From: CAZWLD01 sp964634685
Lineage (GTDB): Bacteria > Bacillota_I > Bacilli_A > Acholeplasmatales > JAEDCM01
Assembly: GCA_964634685.1 (NCBI GenBank)
Contig: CAZWLD010000012.1
Coordinates: 1 to 56,040, forward strand
DNA: 56,040 bases
Reading direction: 5' to 3'
Shown here piece after piece: positions 40,298-50,357 of this stretch. Both the position numbers and the translations under genes were made by a program. Position 1 is the first letter of the stretch, and every line of letters starts with the position of its first letter. Below the pieces are notes generated by a model. The model saw only the letters and a program-made list of their open reading frames with translations, was not told the origin of the DNA and searched no databases.

Positions 40298-42799
40298 TTA
40301 TTTAACTAATTTCTTTTTTCTAATCACAAACCAGAAAACCGAAAAGCCTCCGATACCAACAATCGCAATACTTCCTAGTGTGATTCCCCAAACAGCACCA
40401 GCACTTATTCCTTTCTTTTCTAATTGTGGAATAACTAAATCAACAATTTCATTACCGTCAGCATCAAAATGCTTACCGCAGACACTACAATCATAATGTC
40501 CTTTTAATCCTTCATTTTTAGTTGTGGCTTTGACCTCATCAATCCATGCGCCCAATACATGATTTCCATTAACAGGAATGCTTAGATTAGAAAGCTCATT
40601 GCCATCTTTATCAAAATGCTTTCCGCAATCACTACAATCGTAATGAGCTACCGTTCCTGCATTCGTACAATTTGCGTCTACTCTTGGAATCAAATCACCT
40701 AGGCTATGATGAGCTGGGATTACTAAATCATTATCAGCTACCACAACAGTTCCCGCTTCATCTAAAAACTTATCTTCACAGCCACTACAAGTATAATAAT
40801 CCTTTCTTCCATCTGTTGTACAGGTTGCTGGGATTCCCTCAACAAGGCTTGTATGATGGGTATGAGCTAATTCAGGTTGAATAATATATCCGCACTCACT
40901 ACATTTTTGAGCTTGTTCTTCAGTTGGAGCTTCAATATCAGGGATATGAGCGTGGATTGTTCCTATTTGTGTACATCCATCAATTGTACATTTATGAGCA
41001 TGACCACTTGCATCCTTAAAGTCCCAAGTATCACTGTAATGATGTGGTCCATATTCACCATATGGAGTGTTACAAACCTCACAAACAGCTTTTCCTTGGC
41101 AGTTTGCTGTACCACCAGAACACTTCGCCGTCTCAATATGTTCATTATTACGGCTACATACGCGGGAATGAGTTCCATCCCCATTAGATACCCATTCACC
41201 ATATAAGTGATCATCATTTGTCGGGATACTAATGTCTAAAAGTTCATTGCCTTCCGCATCAAAATGCTTTAAACAAACTGTACAATCATAATGGTCAACT
41301 GTTCCTTCTACACTACAATTTGGTTCAACTCGCTCAATTAAATCTGAAAGAGTATGATGAGCAGGAATAGTTATTTGCTCATCTGTTAACTCATTTATCG
41401 CTTCAATTTCCGCAAATTTTAATCCACAAGATTCGCAAACATAATAAGCAATATTCCCATTTTTTGTACAGGTTTCCTTAACAGCAGGAACATATTTCAT
41501 ATCATGATTATGATCTGAAACCGTAACAACAATTAGTTTATAATAATAATTATCTGCTTTTGATTCAACACGAACTATTATTGTTTCTTTAGTTTCGTCT
41601 AAACCAATAGTTAGTAATCCATTTTCATCAATGGTTGTATTCTCTGAAGTTTTAGTTTCAAGGCTCCAAACAACACCAGAATCAAAATCACCATATCCGG
41701 TAACAGTAGCTGATAATTGACGTTTTCCACCCTTTGAAACAGTTATTTCTGTTGATGGAACCTCGATACCAGTGATGCATTCATTCTTCCATACAACAAT
41801 AATAATCTGCTTACTTGTTTTTTGTTTTGTCACTCCATCAGCCATTAAATTGTATACTTCAAACGTTACATAAATATATTTACATTGTCCAGATGTTACG
41901 ATATCAGTGCCAACTGTTCCTGAAAGTAATCCATCATCAGAAAAGCTTAATCCTGTTGGAAGCGTACTTCCATCAGCTACGCTCCAAACTAAAGGATTAG
42001 TGCTAGTATTCGTTCCGGTTGCGAAAAACTGCACATTAACACCTTTTCCTTCAACAACACTAATCTCATTAGATTCATTTATACTGCTATATTCATCATT
42101 GATTTCAAATCCTGAAATAACTACCTTCGGAGCTAAGGTTTCATCAAGAACCTCTATCGAATAAGTTTTCCTTGCGATACCAGCTCCATTATCAATTGTA
42201 ACAGTAACAGCATAGGTTCCCGCTTGTGTTGGAGTTCCCTCAATTACTCCAAAAGCACCAGATTCGTAACCAATAAGCCATTCAGCTCCTTCGACACTAA
42301 CACCAAAACTTTGATTATATCCAGTGAATTCAATATCTTGATAATATCTTGAATTCACATAGGCCTTTGGCAAAGACTCAGTTGTTATAACCGGAGCATC
42401 TTCAACATTGTAAATGAATAACCAAATTAATATATCATGATCTCCATACTCATTTTTTGCGTGAACATTAATTCCAAAGGTACCAGCTATAGTTGGAGTT
42501 CCCTTTAAATGATTTTCACTTGTCAATTCAAGCCAACTACAAGTATCTGGCCTTCTTGAAAAGTATACTTCGATAGTATCTGAACCGGTAATTGTTAATT
42601 CTAAATCAATCGCCTCACCAACAATAATATGAGAAATATTCACCATATCATCTACTACATCATTTTCGCCAACTTTAATAATCTTTGGTGCTTCTTCGGT
42701 TGCAAAAACAGCCTTTGCATTATTAATAAAAGCAAAAGAAAGTCCAAAAAACAAAATACAGGCGAATATTCTCTTAAAATATAAATGGAAATTCTTCAT
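40298..42799 (-). CDS. Large surface protein with Ig-like domains and CxxC-bearing repeats
   Basis: About 833 residues. There is a signal peptide; then putative Ig/cadherin-like modules (PTIAGTFGINVHAKNEYGDH, a later GTPTQAGTYAVTVTI); a Big_2-like domain (SKGGKRQLSATVTGYG); then about seven repeats, each with paired CxxC and His (YDCTVCLKHFDAEGNEL, YDCSDCGKHFDKDGNEL, YDCSVCGKHFDADGNEI); and a C-terminal membrane helix with IRKKKLVK. The repeats are common in gut Bacillota surface proteins and may bind metal. ATG 42799 has AGAAGGA upstream. Confidence 0.8.
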   Translation of the reverse strand: MKNFHLYFKRIFACILFFGLSFAFINNAKAVFATEEAPKIIKVGENDVVDDMVNISHIIVGEAIDLELTITGSDTIEVYFSRRPDTCSWLELTSENHLKGTPTIAGTFGINVHAKNEYGDHDILIWLFIYNVEDAPVITTESLPKAYVNSRYYQDIEFTGYNQSFGVSVEGAEWLIGYESGAFGVIEGTPTQAGTYAVTVTIDNGAGIARKTYSIEVLDETLAPKVVISGFEINDEYSSINESNEISVVEGKGVNVQFFATGTNTSTNPLVWSVADGSTLPTGLSFSDDGLLSGTVGTDIVTSGQCKYIYVTFEVYNLMADGVTKQKTSKQIIIVVWKNECITGIEVPSTEITVSKGGKRQLSATVTGYGDFDSGVVWSLETKTSENTTIDENGLLTIGLDETKETIIVRVESKADNYYYKLIVVTVSDHNHDMKYVPAVKETCTKNGNIAYYVCESCGLKFAEIEAINELTDEQITIPAHHTLSDLIERVEPNCSVEGTVDHYDCTVCLKHFDAEGNELLDISIPTNDDHLYGEWVSNGDGTHSRVCSRNNEHIETAKCSGGTANCQGKAVCEVCNTPYGEYGPHHYSDTWDFKDASGHAHKCTIDGCTQIGTIHAHIPDIEAPTEEQAQKCSECGYIIQPELAHTHHTSLVEGIPATCTTDGRKDYYTCSGCEDKFLDEAGTVVVADNDLVIPAHHSLGDLIPRVDANCTNAGTVAHYDCSDCGKHFDKDGNELSNLSIPVNGNHVLGAWIDEVKATTKNEGLKGHYDCSVCGKHFDADGNEIVDLVIPQLEKKGISAGAVWGITLGSIAIVGIGGFSVFWFVIRKKKLVK

Positions 42800-42860
42800 A
42801 TTTATCCTTCTTTCTAACATTTGATGGTGATATTTTCTCATAAAAAAATAAACTCTACAA

Positions 42861-42874
42861 GTTACATTTGTAAC
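42861..42874. promoter_or_regulatory. Inverted repeat upstream of the surface protein gene
   Basis: GTTACA-TT-TGTAAC lies between the LRR gene terminator and the surface protein start. Possible operator. Confidence 0.4.
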
Positions 42875-42906
42875 GGATAGATAAACAATTTAAACAGTTA
42901 ACAAAT

Positions 42907-42943
42907 AAAAAAAGATGCATTCACAAATTAATGTGAACACATC
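42907..42943 (-). terminator. Terminator of the LRR lipoprotein gene
   Basis: Long stem GATG..TTCACA / TGTGAA..CATC with T7 following on the minus strand. Confidence 0.85.
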
Positions 42944-42957
42944 AAATAAACTATTAA

Positions 42958-44793
42958 TTAAGGCCAAATTGCAATCTCTCCATTTTCATCGTAATACCAA
43001 TAATTACCTACTCCTGCTGGCTCAGTTTCGGAATAGTAATAGATTGTTTCGGACTTTAGTGGATAATTTTTACTCCGTATTGAAACACTGGACCATTGAC
43101 TAGAATTTCCTTTATAATATACTTTTGTTAAACTATCACAATTATAGAATGCATATTCTCCTATGCTTGTGACACTTGATGGAATTTCTATACTTGCTAA
43201 ACTATCACAATCATAGAATGCATAATCTCCTATGTTTGTAACTCCTTCGGGGATTGTTATGCTTGTTAAACTACTACATCCATAAAATGCATAATATCGT
43301 ATGTTTGTAACTCCTTCGGGGATTGTTATGCTTGTTAAACTATCACAATTATGGAATGCAAATTCTCCTATGCTTGTGACACTTGATGGAATTTCTATAC
43401 TTGTTAAACTATAACAATTATAGAATGCATAATTGCCTATGCTTGTAACACAACTAGGAATAGCAAAACTTATATCTTGCTTTCCTTTTGCATATTGTAA
43501 TAATACTGTTCCATCTTTACTATACAAGTTTCCATCTATTGATTTGTAATTAGAATTATTTTCAGCAACTGCGATACTTGCTAAACTATCACAATCTTCG
43601 AATGCAGATTCTCCTATGCTTGTGACACTTGATGGAATTTCTATACTCGCTAAACTATCACAATCATAGAATGCAGATTCTCCTATGCTTGTGACACTTG
43701 ATGGAATTTCTATACTTGTTAAACTATCACAATTATAGAATGAATATTCTCCTATAATTCTACAATTTTCATTTATTGTACATTGGTTAATATCTCTATT
43801 CTTTACTTCTACTAAAGCTACATATTGATTAACTTTATTTCCTAAATAACAGGCATTATCATATTCGTTATATTGCAATTCATTACAGTTATAGAATGCT
43901 TCCCCGCCTATTATTGTAACACTTGATGGAATTTCTATACTTGTTAAACTATCACAATTATAGAATGCATAATTGCCTATGCTTGTAACACAACTAGGAA
44001 TAGTAAAACTTATATCTTGCTTTCCTTTTACATATTGTAATAATACTGTTCCATCTTTACTATACAAGTTTCCATCTATTGATTTATAATTTTCATTATT
44101 TTCAGTAACTGCTATACTTGCTAAACTATCACAATCATAGAATGCAGATTCTCCTATGCTTGTGACACTTGATGGAATTTCTATACTTGTTAAACTATCA
44201 CAATTATAGAATGAATATTCTCCTATAATTCTACAATTTTCATTTATTGTACATTGGTTAATATCTCTATTCTTTACTTTTACTAAAACTACATATTGAA
44301 TAACTTTATTTCCTAAATAACAGGCATTATCATATTCGTTATATTGCAATTTATTACAACTTTCGAATGCAGATTTTCCTATGCTTGTGACACTTGATGG
44401 AATTTCTATACTTGTTAAACTTCTACAATTATGGAATGCATGATCGCCTATGCTTGTGACTCCTCCGGGGATCGTTATGCTTGTTAAACTACTCCAATCA
44501 TAGAATGCATATTCTCCTATACTTGTAACTGGAATCCCTTTATATTTAGATGGAATAACGATATTATTATCTCTTTCATCACCATAGAAAGTTTTATATC
44601 CAACTACTGTACAGGTTTTATCTTTACTACCACTGATCTCAAATTTCAAATTTTGAATACTATCAGTTTCATTCTTTTCTATTGTAGTTGAATCATTTGT
44701 TGTTTTCGCAGAATCACCACATGCAAATAAACTAATTGATAATGCGAAAACACATACAAAAAATATAGAACAATAAATTACTTTTTTTATCAT
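42958..44793 (-). CDS. BspA-type leucine-rich-repeat lipoprotein
   Basis: 611 residues: signal and lipobox LFAC, then roughly a dozen 23-residue LRR_5 repeats of the form SLTSIEIPSSVTSIGESAF, interrupted by YNEYDNACYLGNK segments and SIDGNLYSKDGTVLLQY inserts, and a C-terminal WYYDENGEIAIWP. BspA-like proteins bind host surfaces or other bacteria. There is a large internal duplication (see findings). AAAGGAGG precedes the ATG. Confidence 0.9.
   Translation of the reverse strand: MIKKVIYCSIFFVCVFALSISLFACGDSAKTTNDSTTIEKNETDSIQNLKFEISGSKDKTCTVVGYKTFYGDERDNNIVIPSKYKGIPVTSIGEYAFYDWSSLTSITIPGGVTSIGDHAFHNCRSLTSIEIPSSVTSIGKSAFESCNKLQYNEYDNACYLGNKVIQYVVLVKVKNRDINQCTINENCRIIGEYSFYNCDSLTSIEIPSSVTSIGESAFYDCDSLASIAVTENNENYKSIDGNLYSKDGTVLLQYVKGKQDISFTIPSCVTSIGNYAFYNCDSLTSIEIPSSVTIIGGEAFYNCNELQYNEYDNACYLGNKVNQYVALVEVKNRDINQCTINENCRIIGEYSFYNCDSLTSIEIPSSVTSIGESAFYDCDSLASIEIPSSVTSIGESAFEDCDSLASIAVAENNSNYKSIDGNLYSKDGTVLLQYAKGKQDISFAIPSCVTSIGNYAFYNCYSLTSIEIPSSVTSIGEFAFHNCDSLTSITIPEGVTNIRYYAFYGCSSLTSITIPEGVTNIGDYAFYDCDSLASIEIPSSVTSIGEYAFYNCDSLTKVYYKGNSSQWSSVSIRSKNYPLKSETIYYYSETEPAGVGNYWYYDENGEIAIWP
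43441..44345 (-). repeat. Internal tandem duplication in the LRR gene
   Basis: Two near-identical blocks encode the NEYDNACYLGNK-to-GNLYSKDGTVLLQY segment. Matching points are 540 bp apart at one end (TATATCTTGC at 43471 and 44011) and 471 bp apart at the other (CCTAAATAAC at 43841 and 44312). The 69-bp difference equals one 23-residue LRR unit present in one copy only. Confidence 0.9.
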
Positions 44794-44923
44794 CTTGTTT
44801 TTCCTCCTTTGTTTAATTTCTTTATCAAGAAATTTCTCTTTATTAAATAAGATACAATTTATTTGATTTTTTCCCTAAAAATCTTATTCAATCAACCAAC
44901 TATATAAGTGTGCAAACAACCAC

Positions 44924-44951
44924 AAAAAAACCCTTCGCTAAATACGAAGGG
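44924..44951 (-). terminator. Terminator of the glnS-to-rdgB run
   Basis: CCCTTCG / CGAAGGG (44931-44937 with 44945-44951), then T7 on the minus strand; the stop codon of the pyrophosphatase gene lies in the loop. Confidence 0.9.
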
Positions 44952-45561
44952 CATTCTTCAAAAAGGACACGATTCTTTCTTGATATTCTTGTTTAATAAT
45001 ACTATCTTTACTTTCAACTTCTTTTTTATCGACAAAATAATCATCGCAATCCTTATAAATAGATAAAGAATCTAAAGGCCAACCTGGATGTCTTTTCGGT
45101 GAAGCCTTATCAATCAGATAAAACGAACTCGTTTTTTGAGCTAATTCCTCATCCATATATGAAGTAACCTTGCCATGATTATAAACCGCTATTCCGTCAA
45201 GGTAATAAGCCTCAACCTTTCCCCCTAATGAAGAAATCAAGCCTTGATAATATTCAATCATTTCCGAATCATCTAATCTTTTCCCAAAAGGTGTTCTTAT
45301 ATGTAATCCTGGTTGTCTTTTATCATTCAAATCTAATTTGCTAAAATACAATCCTGAATCATTACAAATCACTAAATCGCAATACTTGCCATAAAACCTA
45401 GCCTTTATAATCGCATTTTCCTCGGGCGTTTTTCCAATTTCTTCCGGTTCATTAGAAATATTTAAATCATTTAAGGTCAAAAATTCAATTTCACAATCAT
45501 GCAATAATCCTTCAAATCTTTTGACCTTTGAAGGATTCGTTGTTCCAATTAAAACTCTCAT
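44938..45561 (-). CDS. rdgB: HAM1/RdgB-type non-canonical purine NTP pyrophosphatase
   Basis: 207 residues with GTTNPSKVKRFEGLL at the N-terminus, EENAIIKARFY, and ICNDSGLYF (the catalytic Asp region) as in ITPase/HAM1 proteins that remove XTP and dITP. The sequence is divergent in the middle and the gene symbol is less certain than the family. It is 5 bp after uvrA and ends the DNA-maintenance run, which fits a nucleotide-cleaning role. Confidence 0.82.
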   Translation of the reverse strand: MRVLIGTTNPSKVKRFEGLLHDCEIEFLTLNDLNISNEPEEIGKTPEENAIIKARFYGKYCDLVICNDSGLYFSKLDLNDKRQPGLHIRTPFGKRLDDSEMIEYYQGLISSLGGKVEAYYLDGIAVYNHGKVTSYMDEELAQKTSSFYLIDKASPKRHPGWPLDSLSIYKDCDDYFVDKKEVESKDSIIKQEYQERIVSFLKNALRI

Positions 45562-45566
45562 TGCTA

Positions 45567-48371
45567 CTACAACACATTTTTTAAATATTGACCCGTATAG
45601 CTTTTTTCACACTTAACAATTTCTTCTGGTGTTCCCGTAAAAATGATTTGTCCACCCTTATCTCCACCCTCAGGGCCTAAATCAATTAAATGATCCGCTA
45701 ATTTAATAACATCTAAATTATGCTCAATAATCACAACACTCGCACCTTGATCCACAATTCGATTAATCACAACCATCAATCGCTTTATATCATCCACATG
45801 AAGTCCAGTTGTCGGCTCATCTAATATGTATAAGGTTTTGTCCGTTATTCTCTTATATAGCTCCGAAGCTAACTTAACTCTTTGGGCTTCTCCACCTGAC
45901 AAAGTAGTCGCACTTTGACCAAGAGTAACATAGCCAAGTCCAACATCATAGAGAGTCTGAAGCTTATCCTTAATCTTCGGAATATTACTGAAGAACTCCA
46001 AAGCATCCTCCACTGTCATATCCAAAACATCCGCAATATTTTTTCCCTTATATTTTATTTGAAGAGTATCGGAATTATATCTACTTCCATGACAAACCTC
46101 ACAAGGAACATAAACATCCGGTAAGAAATTCATTTGAATTCGCTTAACACCATCACCCCAACAAGCTTCACAGCGTCCACCCTTAACATTAAAGGAGAAT
46201 CTTCCCTTATCATAGCCACGAACCTTCGCATCATTTGTTTGCGCAAACAAATCCCTGATGTCATCAAAAACCCCAGTATAGGTAGCAGGATTGCTTCGGG
46301 GAGTTCTTCCAATTGGCGATTGGGAAACATCAATAATTCGATCAATATATTCCTTATTAATGATTTCATCAAATAAACCTGGCTTCTCTTTAGTCTTATA
46401 TAAATAATTATTGATACCTTTATATAAAATCTCATTAACTAACGATGATTTTCCACTTCCAGAAACACCAGTAACGACAACCAATTTACCTAATGGAATT
46501 GATACACTAACATTCTTTAAATTATTTTGACGGGCACCCTTTATTACTAACTCCTTGCCATTACCTTTTCTTCGTTCCTTCGGTACTGGTATATATTCTA
46601 ATCCCGCTAAATAACGACCAGTGATACTATTAGGATTAGCCATTACCTCTTCAGGTGTTCCAGCAGCAATAACCATTCCACCGTGAACTCCAGCCCTTGG
46701 CCCAATATCAACCAAATAATCGGACTCCTTCATCATCTCATCATCATGCTCGACAATAATCAAGGTGTTTCCTAAATCCCGCATATCCTTTAACGATTTA
46801 ATCAAACGCGCATTGTCACGTTGATGAAGACCAATTGAAGGCTCATCAAGAACATATAAAACCCCTGTTAAATGCGAACCAATTTGCGTAGCTAAACGAA
46901 TACGCTGAGCCTCACCACCCGATAAGGTTTGAGCACCTCTTGATAAGGTCAAATATTCAAGTCCGACATTAATCAAGAATGACAAACGATTCTTAATCTC
47001 TTTAATTAATAAACCAGCGATTTTTTGTTCCGTTTCGGATAAAACAAGCGAATCTAAAAACATAAAACATTTTTCAATTGACATATTACAAACATCCATA
47101 ATGTTTTTACCATCAATTAAAACATTTAAAACCGCATTATTAAGCCTATTTCCCAAACAAGTAGGGCAAGTTGATTCCACCATATAGCCCGCAATCCAAT
47201 CACGAATCCAACCGCTATTCGTTTCAACATAACGACGATTTAAATTATTGATTGCCCCTTCAAAGGCTTTTTTATATTCGTGGCGACGTCCACTCGTCGA
47301 GGTCGTGTCAAAGGATATAATTTCAGGTGAACCATATAAAACAATTTGTTGATGCTCGCGCGGCAATTCCTTGAAAGGAATTTTCGGATTAATTCCAAAA
47401 TGCTTATAAACAATATCATATTCAAGGCTTTGAAGATTATTGCTATCCTGATTTTTAAAAGGAATCAAGGCACCCTTCTCTAAGGATATATCCTTATTAA
47501 CAGCTAAATCCTCACTTACATTAAGCTTTGAGCCTAAACCATTACAATCTGGACAAGCTCCAAGAGGTGAATTAAACGAAAACAACCTTGGCTCTAATTC
47601 CGGAATCGAAAAGCCACAATATTTACACGCATATTTTTCGCTAAATAAATATTCCTTATCACCACATAGGATAACAACCTTACCATCAGCTAATTTCGTT
47701 GCGGTTTCAATCGAGCTAAACAAACGGCTTCTAATTCCATCCTTGATAACTAAACGGTCAATAACTAAATCAATATTATGATTTTTGTTTTTCTCTAATG
47801 ACATTTCTGGTTCGATTTCCTTAATCTCGCCATCAATGCGCGCTCTTATATATCCGTCTTTTAAAAATTGCTCAAATTCCTTTTTATACGTTCCCTTACT
47901 ACGATGATAAACCGGAGCTAAAACCATTATTTTTTGTCCTTCTCCTAGCGCCAACGTTTTTTCGGTCATCTCTTCAATGCTTTGTGATTGAATAGGCTCA
48001 TGATGCGTTGGACAATGAGGAACGCCAATTCGCGCAAAAAGCAAACGCAAATAATCATAAATCTCCGTAACCGTACCAACCGTTGAACGAGGGTTTTTGC
48101 TCGTCGTTTTTTGATCAATACTAATAGCTGGGGATAAGCCTTCAATAAAATCAACATCGGGCTTTTCGGTTCCTCCTAAAAATTGACGAGCATAGGCACT
48201 CAAGGATTCGACATATCTTCTTTGACCCTCTTGATAAATCGTGTCAAAGGCGAGACTTGATTTACCACTTCCTGATAAACCTGTCATCACTATCATTTTA
48301 TTTTTTGGTAGCTCTAAATTGATATTTTTTAAATTATTCTCACGAGCACCCTTAATTATTATTTTGTCCAT
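45567..48371 (-). CDS. uvrA: Excinuclease ABC subunit A
   Basis: About 934 residues with two ABC-type ATPase halves (GLSGSGKSS and GVSGSGKSS; two LSGGEAQR signatures), the zinc modules CKYCGF...CPDCNG and CEACWGDG...CEVCHG, and the DNA-interaction ARQFLGGTEKPDVDFIEGLS. It recognises DNA damage for UvrBC. ATG 48371 overlaps the ligA end. No uvrB is in the window. Confidence 0.97.
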   Translation of the reverse strand: MDKIIIKGARENNLKNINLELPKNKMIVMTGLSGSGKSSLAFDTIYQEGQRRYVESLSAYARQFLGGTEKPDVDFIEGLSPAISIDQKTTSKNPRSTVGTVTEIYDYLRLLFARIGVPHCPTHHEPIQSQSIEEMTEKTLALGEGQKIMVLAPVYHRSKGTYKKEFEQFLKDGYIRARIDGEIKEIEPEMSLEKNKNHNIDLVIDRLVIKDGIRSRLFSSIETATKLADGKVVILCGDKEYLFSEKYACKYCGFSIPELEPRLFSFNSPLGACPDCNGLGSKLNVSEDLAVNKDISLEKGALIPFKNQDSNNLQSLEYDIVYKHFGINPKIPFKELPREHQQIVLYGSPEIISFDTTSTSGRRHEYKKAFEGAINNLNRRYVETNSGWIRDWIAGYMVESTCPTCLGNRLNNAVLNVLIDGKNIMDVCNMSIEKCFMFLDSLVLSETEQKIAGLLIKEIKNRLSFLINVGLEYLTLSRGAQTLSGGEAQRIRLATQIGSHLTGVLYVLDEPSIGLHQRDNARLIKSLKDMRDLGNTLIIVEHDDEMMKESDYLVDIGPRAGVHGGMVIAAGTPEEVMANPNSITGRYLAGLEYIPVPKERRKGNGKELVIKGARQNNLKNVSVSIPLGKLVVVTGVSGSGKSSLVNEILYKGINNYLYKTKEKPGLFDEIINKEYIDRIIDVSQSPIGRTPRSNPATYTGVFDDIRDLFAQTNDAKVRGYDKGRFSFNVKGGRCEACWGDGVKRIQMNFLPDVYVPCEVCHGSRYNSDTLQIKYKGKNIADVLDMTVEDALEFFSNIPKIKDKLQTLYDVGLGYVTLGQSATTLSGGEAQRVKLASELYKRITDKTLYILDEPTTGLHVDDIKRLMVVINRIVDQGASVVIIEHNLDVIKLADHLIDLGPEGGDKGGQIIFTGTPEEIVKCEKSYTGQYLKNVL

Positions 48372-50352
48372 TTTCTTCACCAACTATTTTGTTAAAGGCT
48401 TCTTCATCAATAACCATAATGCCTAAAGCCTTCGCTTTATCAAGCTTACTTCCTGCCTTTTCTCCAGCTAAAACAAGATCAGTTTTCTTACTAACACTAT
48501 CAATAACCTTACCACCCATTTGCTCAATGATTTCCTTAGCCTCATCACGGGTAATCGATAAAGCCCCGGTTAACACAACCTTTTTACCAGAAAAATAAGT
48601 ATTTGTGTTAATAGTTTTACCGAAATATGTCATATTTACGCCAAATTCCTTTAAACGCTCAATTACATTTATATTATATTCATCATTAAAATATTCGACA
48701 ATTGACATCGCGATAACATCACCGATATCATCAATATGAATCAAATCCTCATAGGTGGCATTAATGATTTTATCCATTGTTCCAAAATAGCCACATATAA
48801 TCTTTGACACCTTCGCTCCGACATGTCTAATTCCTAAACCAAATAAAAGCTTATCTAAATTATTGGCTTTACTATTTTCAATAGCCTCTAATAGATTACT
48901 GACCTTTTTCTCACCCATTCGATCTAATTCAATAAGGGCATCCTTTTTATCCTTCAATAAATAGATTGATGGAATATCATCAATAAAATGATTATCATAC
49001 AAAGTTTCGATTATTTTATCACCTAAAGTATCAATATTCATACATACACGACTTGAGAAATGAATTAAGCTTTCCTTAATGCGAGCAGTACAATAATCGT
49101 TAATACAATAATAATCGGCTTCATTAGGCTTCCTATATAAATGGTGCCCGCAACAAGGACAGGTATCAATCATTTGAAAAGGAATACAATCATTGCCTCG
49201 CTTTTCAAAATCAACCGCAAAAACCTCAGGAATAACATCGCCAGCCTTGCGGACCTTAACAATATCATTAATCATGATATCCCGCTCTTTAATGTAATCC
49301 TCATTATGTAAGGTTGCCCGGCTAATCGTACTTCCCATAATAAAGATGGGCTCAAGCTCCGCAACCGGAGTAATATTACCGGTTCTTCCGACCTGGAAGG
49401 TTATGCCCTTGAGCTTTGTCTCAAGCTCTAGTGCCTTAAATTTATAAGCAATTGCCCATTTCGGATACTTGGCCGTAAAACCGATGTTATCATATTTTTT
49501 TAGCTCATTAACCTTGATAACAATTCCATCAATTTCATATGGTAAATTATTTCGATTTTCTTCCCAATATTTAGTATAGGCAATAACATCCTCAATTGTT
49601 TGACAAACTCGATATTCATTATTTATTTTTAATCCAATTTCTTTAAAAAATTCCAAAATATCGCTTTGTTTCGAAAAATCCTGATCCTCAACTAGGGTAT
49701 ACATAAAAACATCAAGATTACGTGAAGCCGCAATTTTGCTGTCGAGCTGACGAACGGAACCAGCCGCCGCATTTCTTGGATTCGCAAAGAGCTCCTCTTC
49801 CGCCTCTAGGCGCTTTTGATTAAGCTCAAGGAAGGATTTTTTCGGCATATATATTTCGCCCCTAGCCTCAAGCGTTAACGGCTTTTTTAATTTCAAAGGA
49901 ACCGATTTAATGGTTTTGACATTGTGCGTAATGTCTTCACCAACAACTCCATTTCCTCTCGTCGCACCGGTTTTTAATATTCCATCCACATATTTCAAGG
50001 AAACCGACAAGCCATCAATTTTTAATTCGCAATTATAGGTAATATTAGGCTCAACCTTGCGGATTTTTTCATCAAAATCTCTTAAATCCTCCGCACTAAA
50101 AGCATTACTTAAGGAAAGCATCGGCTTATCGTGATTGACCTTGGTGAATTTATCTAAAACCATTCCCCCAACCTTATTGGTCGGCGAATCAATTCTTTTT
50201 AGAGATGGATTTTCTAATTCAAGCTTAATTAATTCCTGCATTAAATTATCATATTCCATATCTGTTAAGGTAGGATTATCTAAAACATAATATTCATAAT
50301 TAGCAGTCTCAAGCTTTGAAATAAGCTCATCCATTTTTTCTTTAGCATCCAT
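48352..50352 (-). CDS. ligA: NAD-dependent DNA ligase
   Basis: About 666 residues with the adenylation-site Lys in CELKIDGLSVSL, a Cys4 zinc finger (CPCCGHH...CINDYC), helix-hairpin-helix repeats and a C-terminal BRCT domain (FSGKKVVLTGALSITRDEA). It seals nicks in replication and repair. ATG 50352 with GGGAAG upstream; it follows the TPR gene directly. Confidence 0.97.
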   Translation of the reverse strand: MDAKEKMDELISKLETANYEYYVLDNPTLTDMEYDNLMQELIKLELENPSLKRIDSPTNKVGGMVLDKFTKVNHDKPMLSLSNAFSAEDLRDFDEKIRKVEPNITYNCELKIDGLSVSLKYVDGILKTGATRGNGVVGEDITHNVKTIKSVPLKLKKPLTLEARGEIYMPKKSFLELNQKRLEAEEELFANPRNAAAGSVRQLDSKIAASRNLDVFMYTLVEDQDFSKQSDILEFFKEIGLKINNEYRVCQTIEDVIAYTKYWEENRNNLPYEIDGIVIKVNELKKYDNIGFTAKYPKWAIAYKFKALELETKLKGITFQVGRTGNITPVAELEPIFIMGSTISRATLHNEDYIKERDIMINDIVKVRKAGDVIPEVFAVDFEKRGNDCIPFQMIDTCPCCGHHLYRKPNEADYYCINDYCTARIKESLIHFSSRVCMNIDTLGDKIIETLYDNHFIDDIPSIYLLKDKKDALIELDRMGEKKVSNLLEAIENSKANNLDKLLFGLGIRHVGAKVSKIICGYFGTMDKIINATYEDLIHIDDIGDVIAMSIVEYFNDEYNINVIERLKEFGVNMTYFGKTINTNTYFSGKKVVLTGALSITRDEAKEIIEQMGGKVIDSVSKKTDLVLAGEKAGSKLDKAKALGIMVIDEEAFNKIVGEENGQNNN

Positions 50353-50357
50353 TTTTT

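Noticed and set aside
43130..44480. CRISPR or satellite array from the many similar 69-bp units
   Set aside because: The repeats are coding LRR units in one open frame with varied sequence between them.
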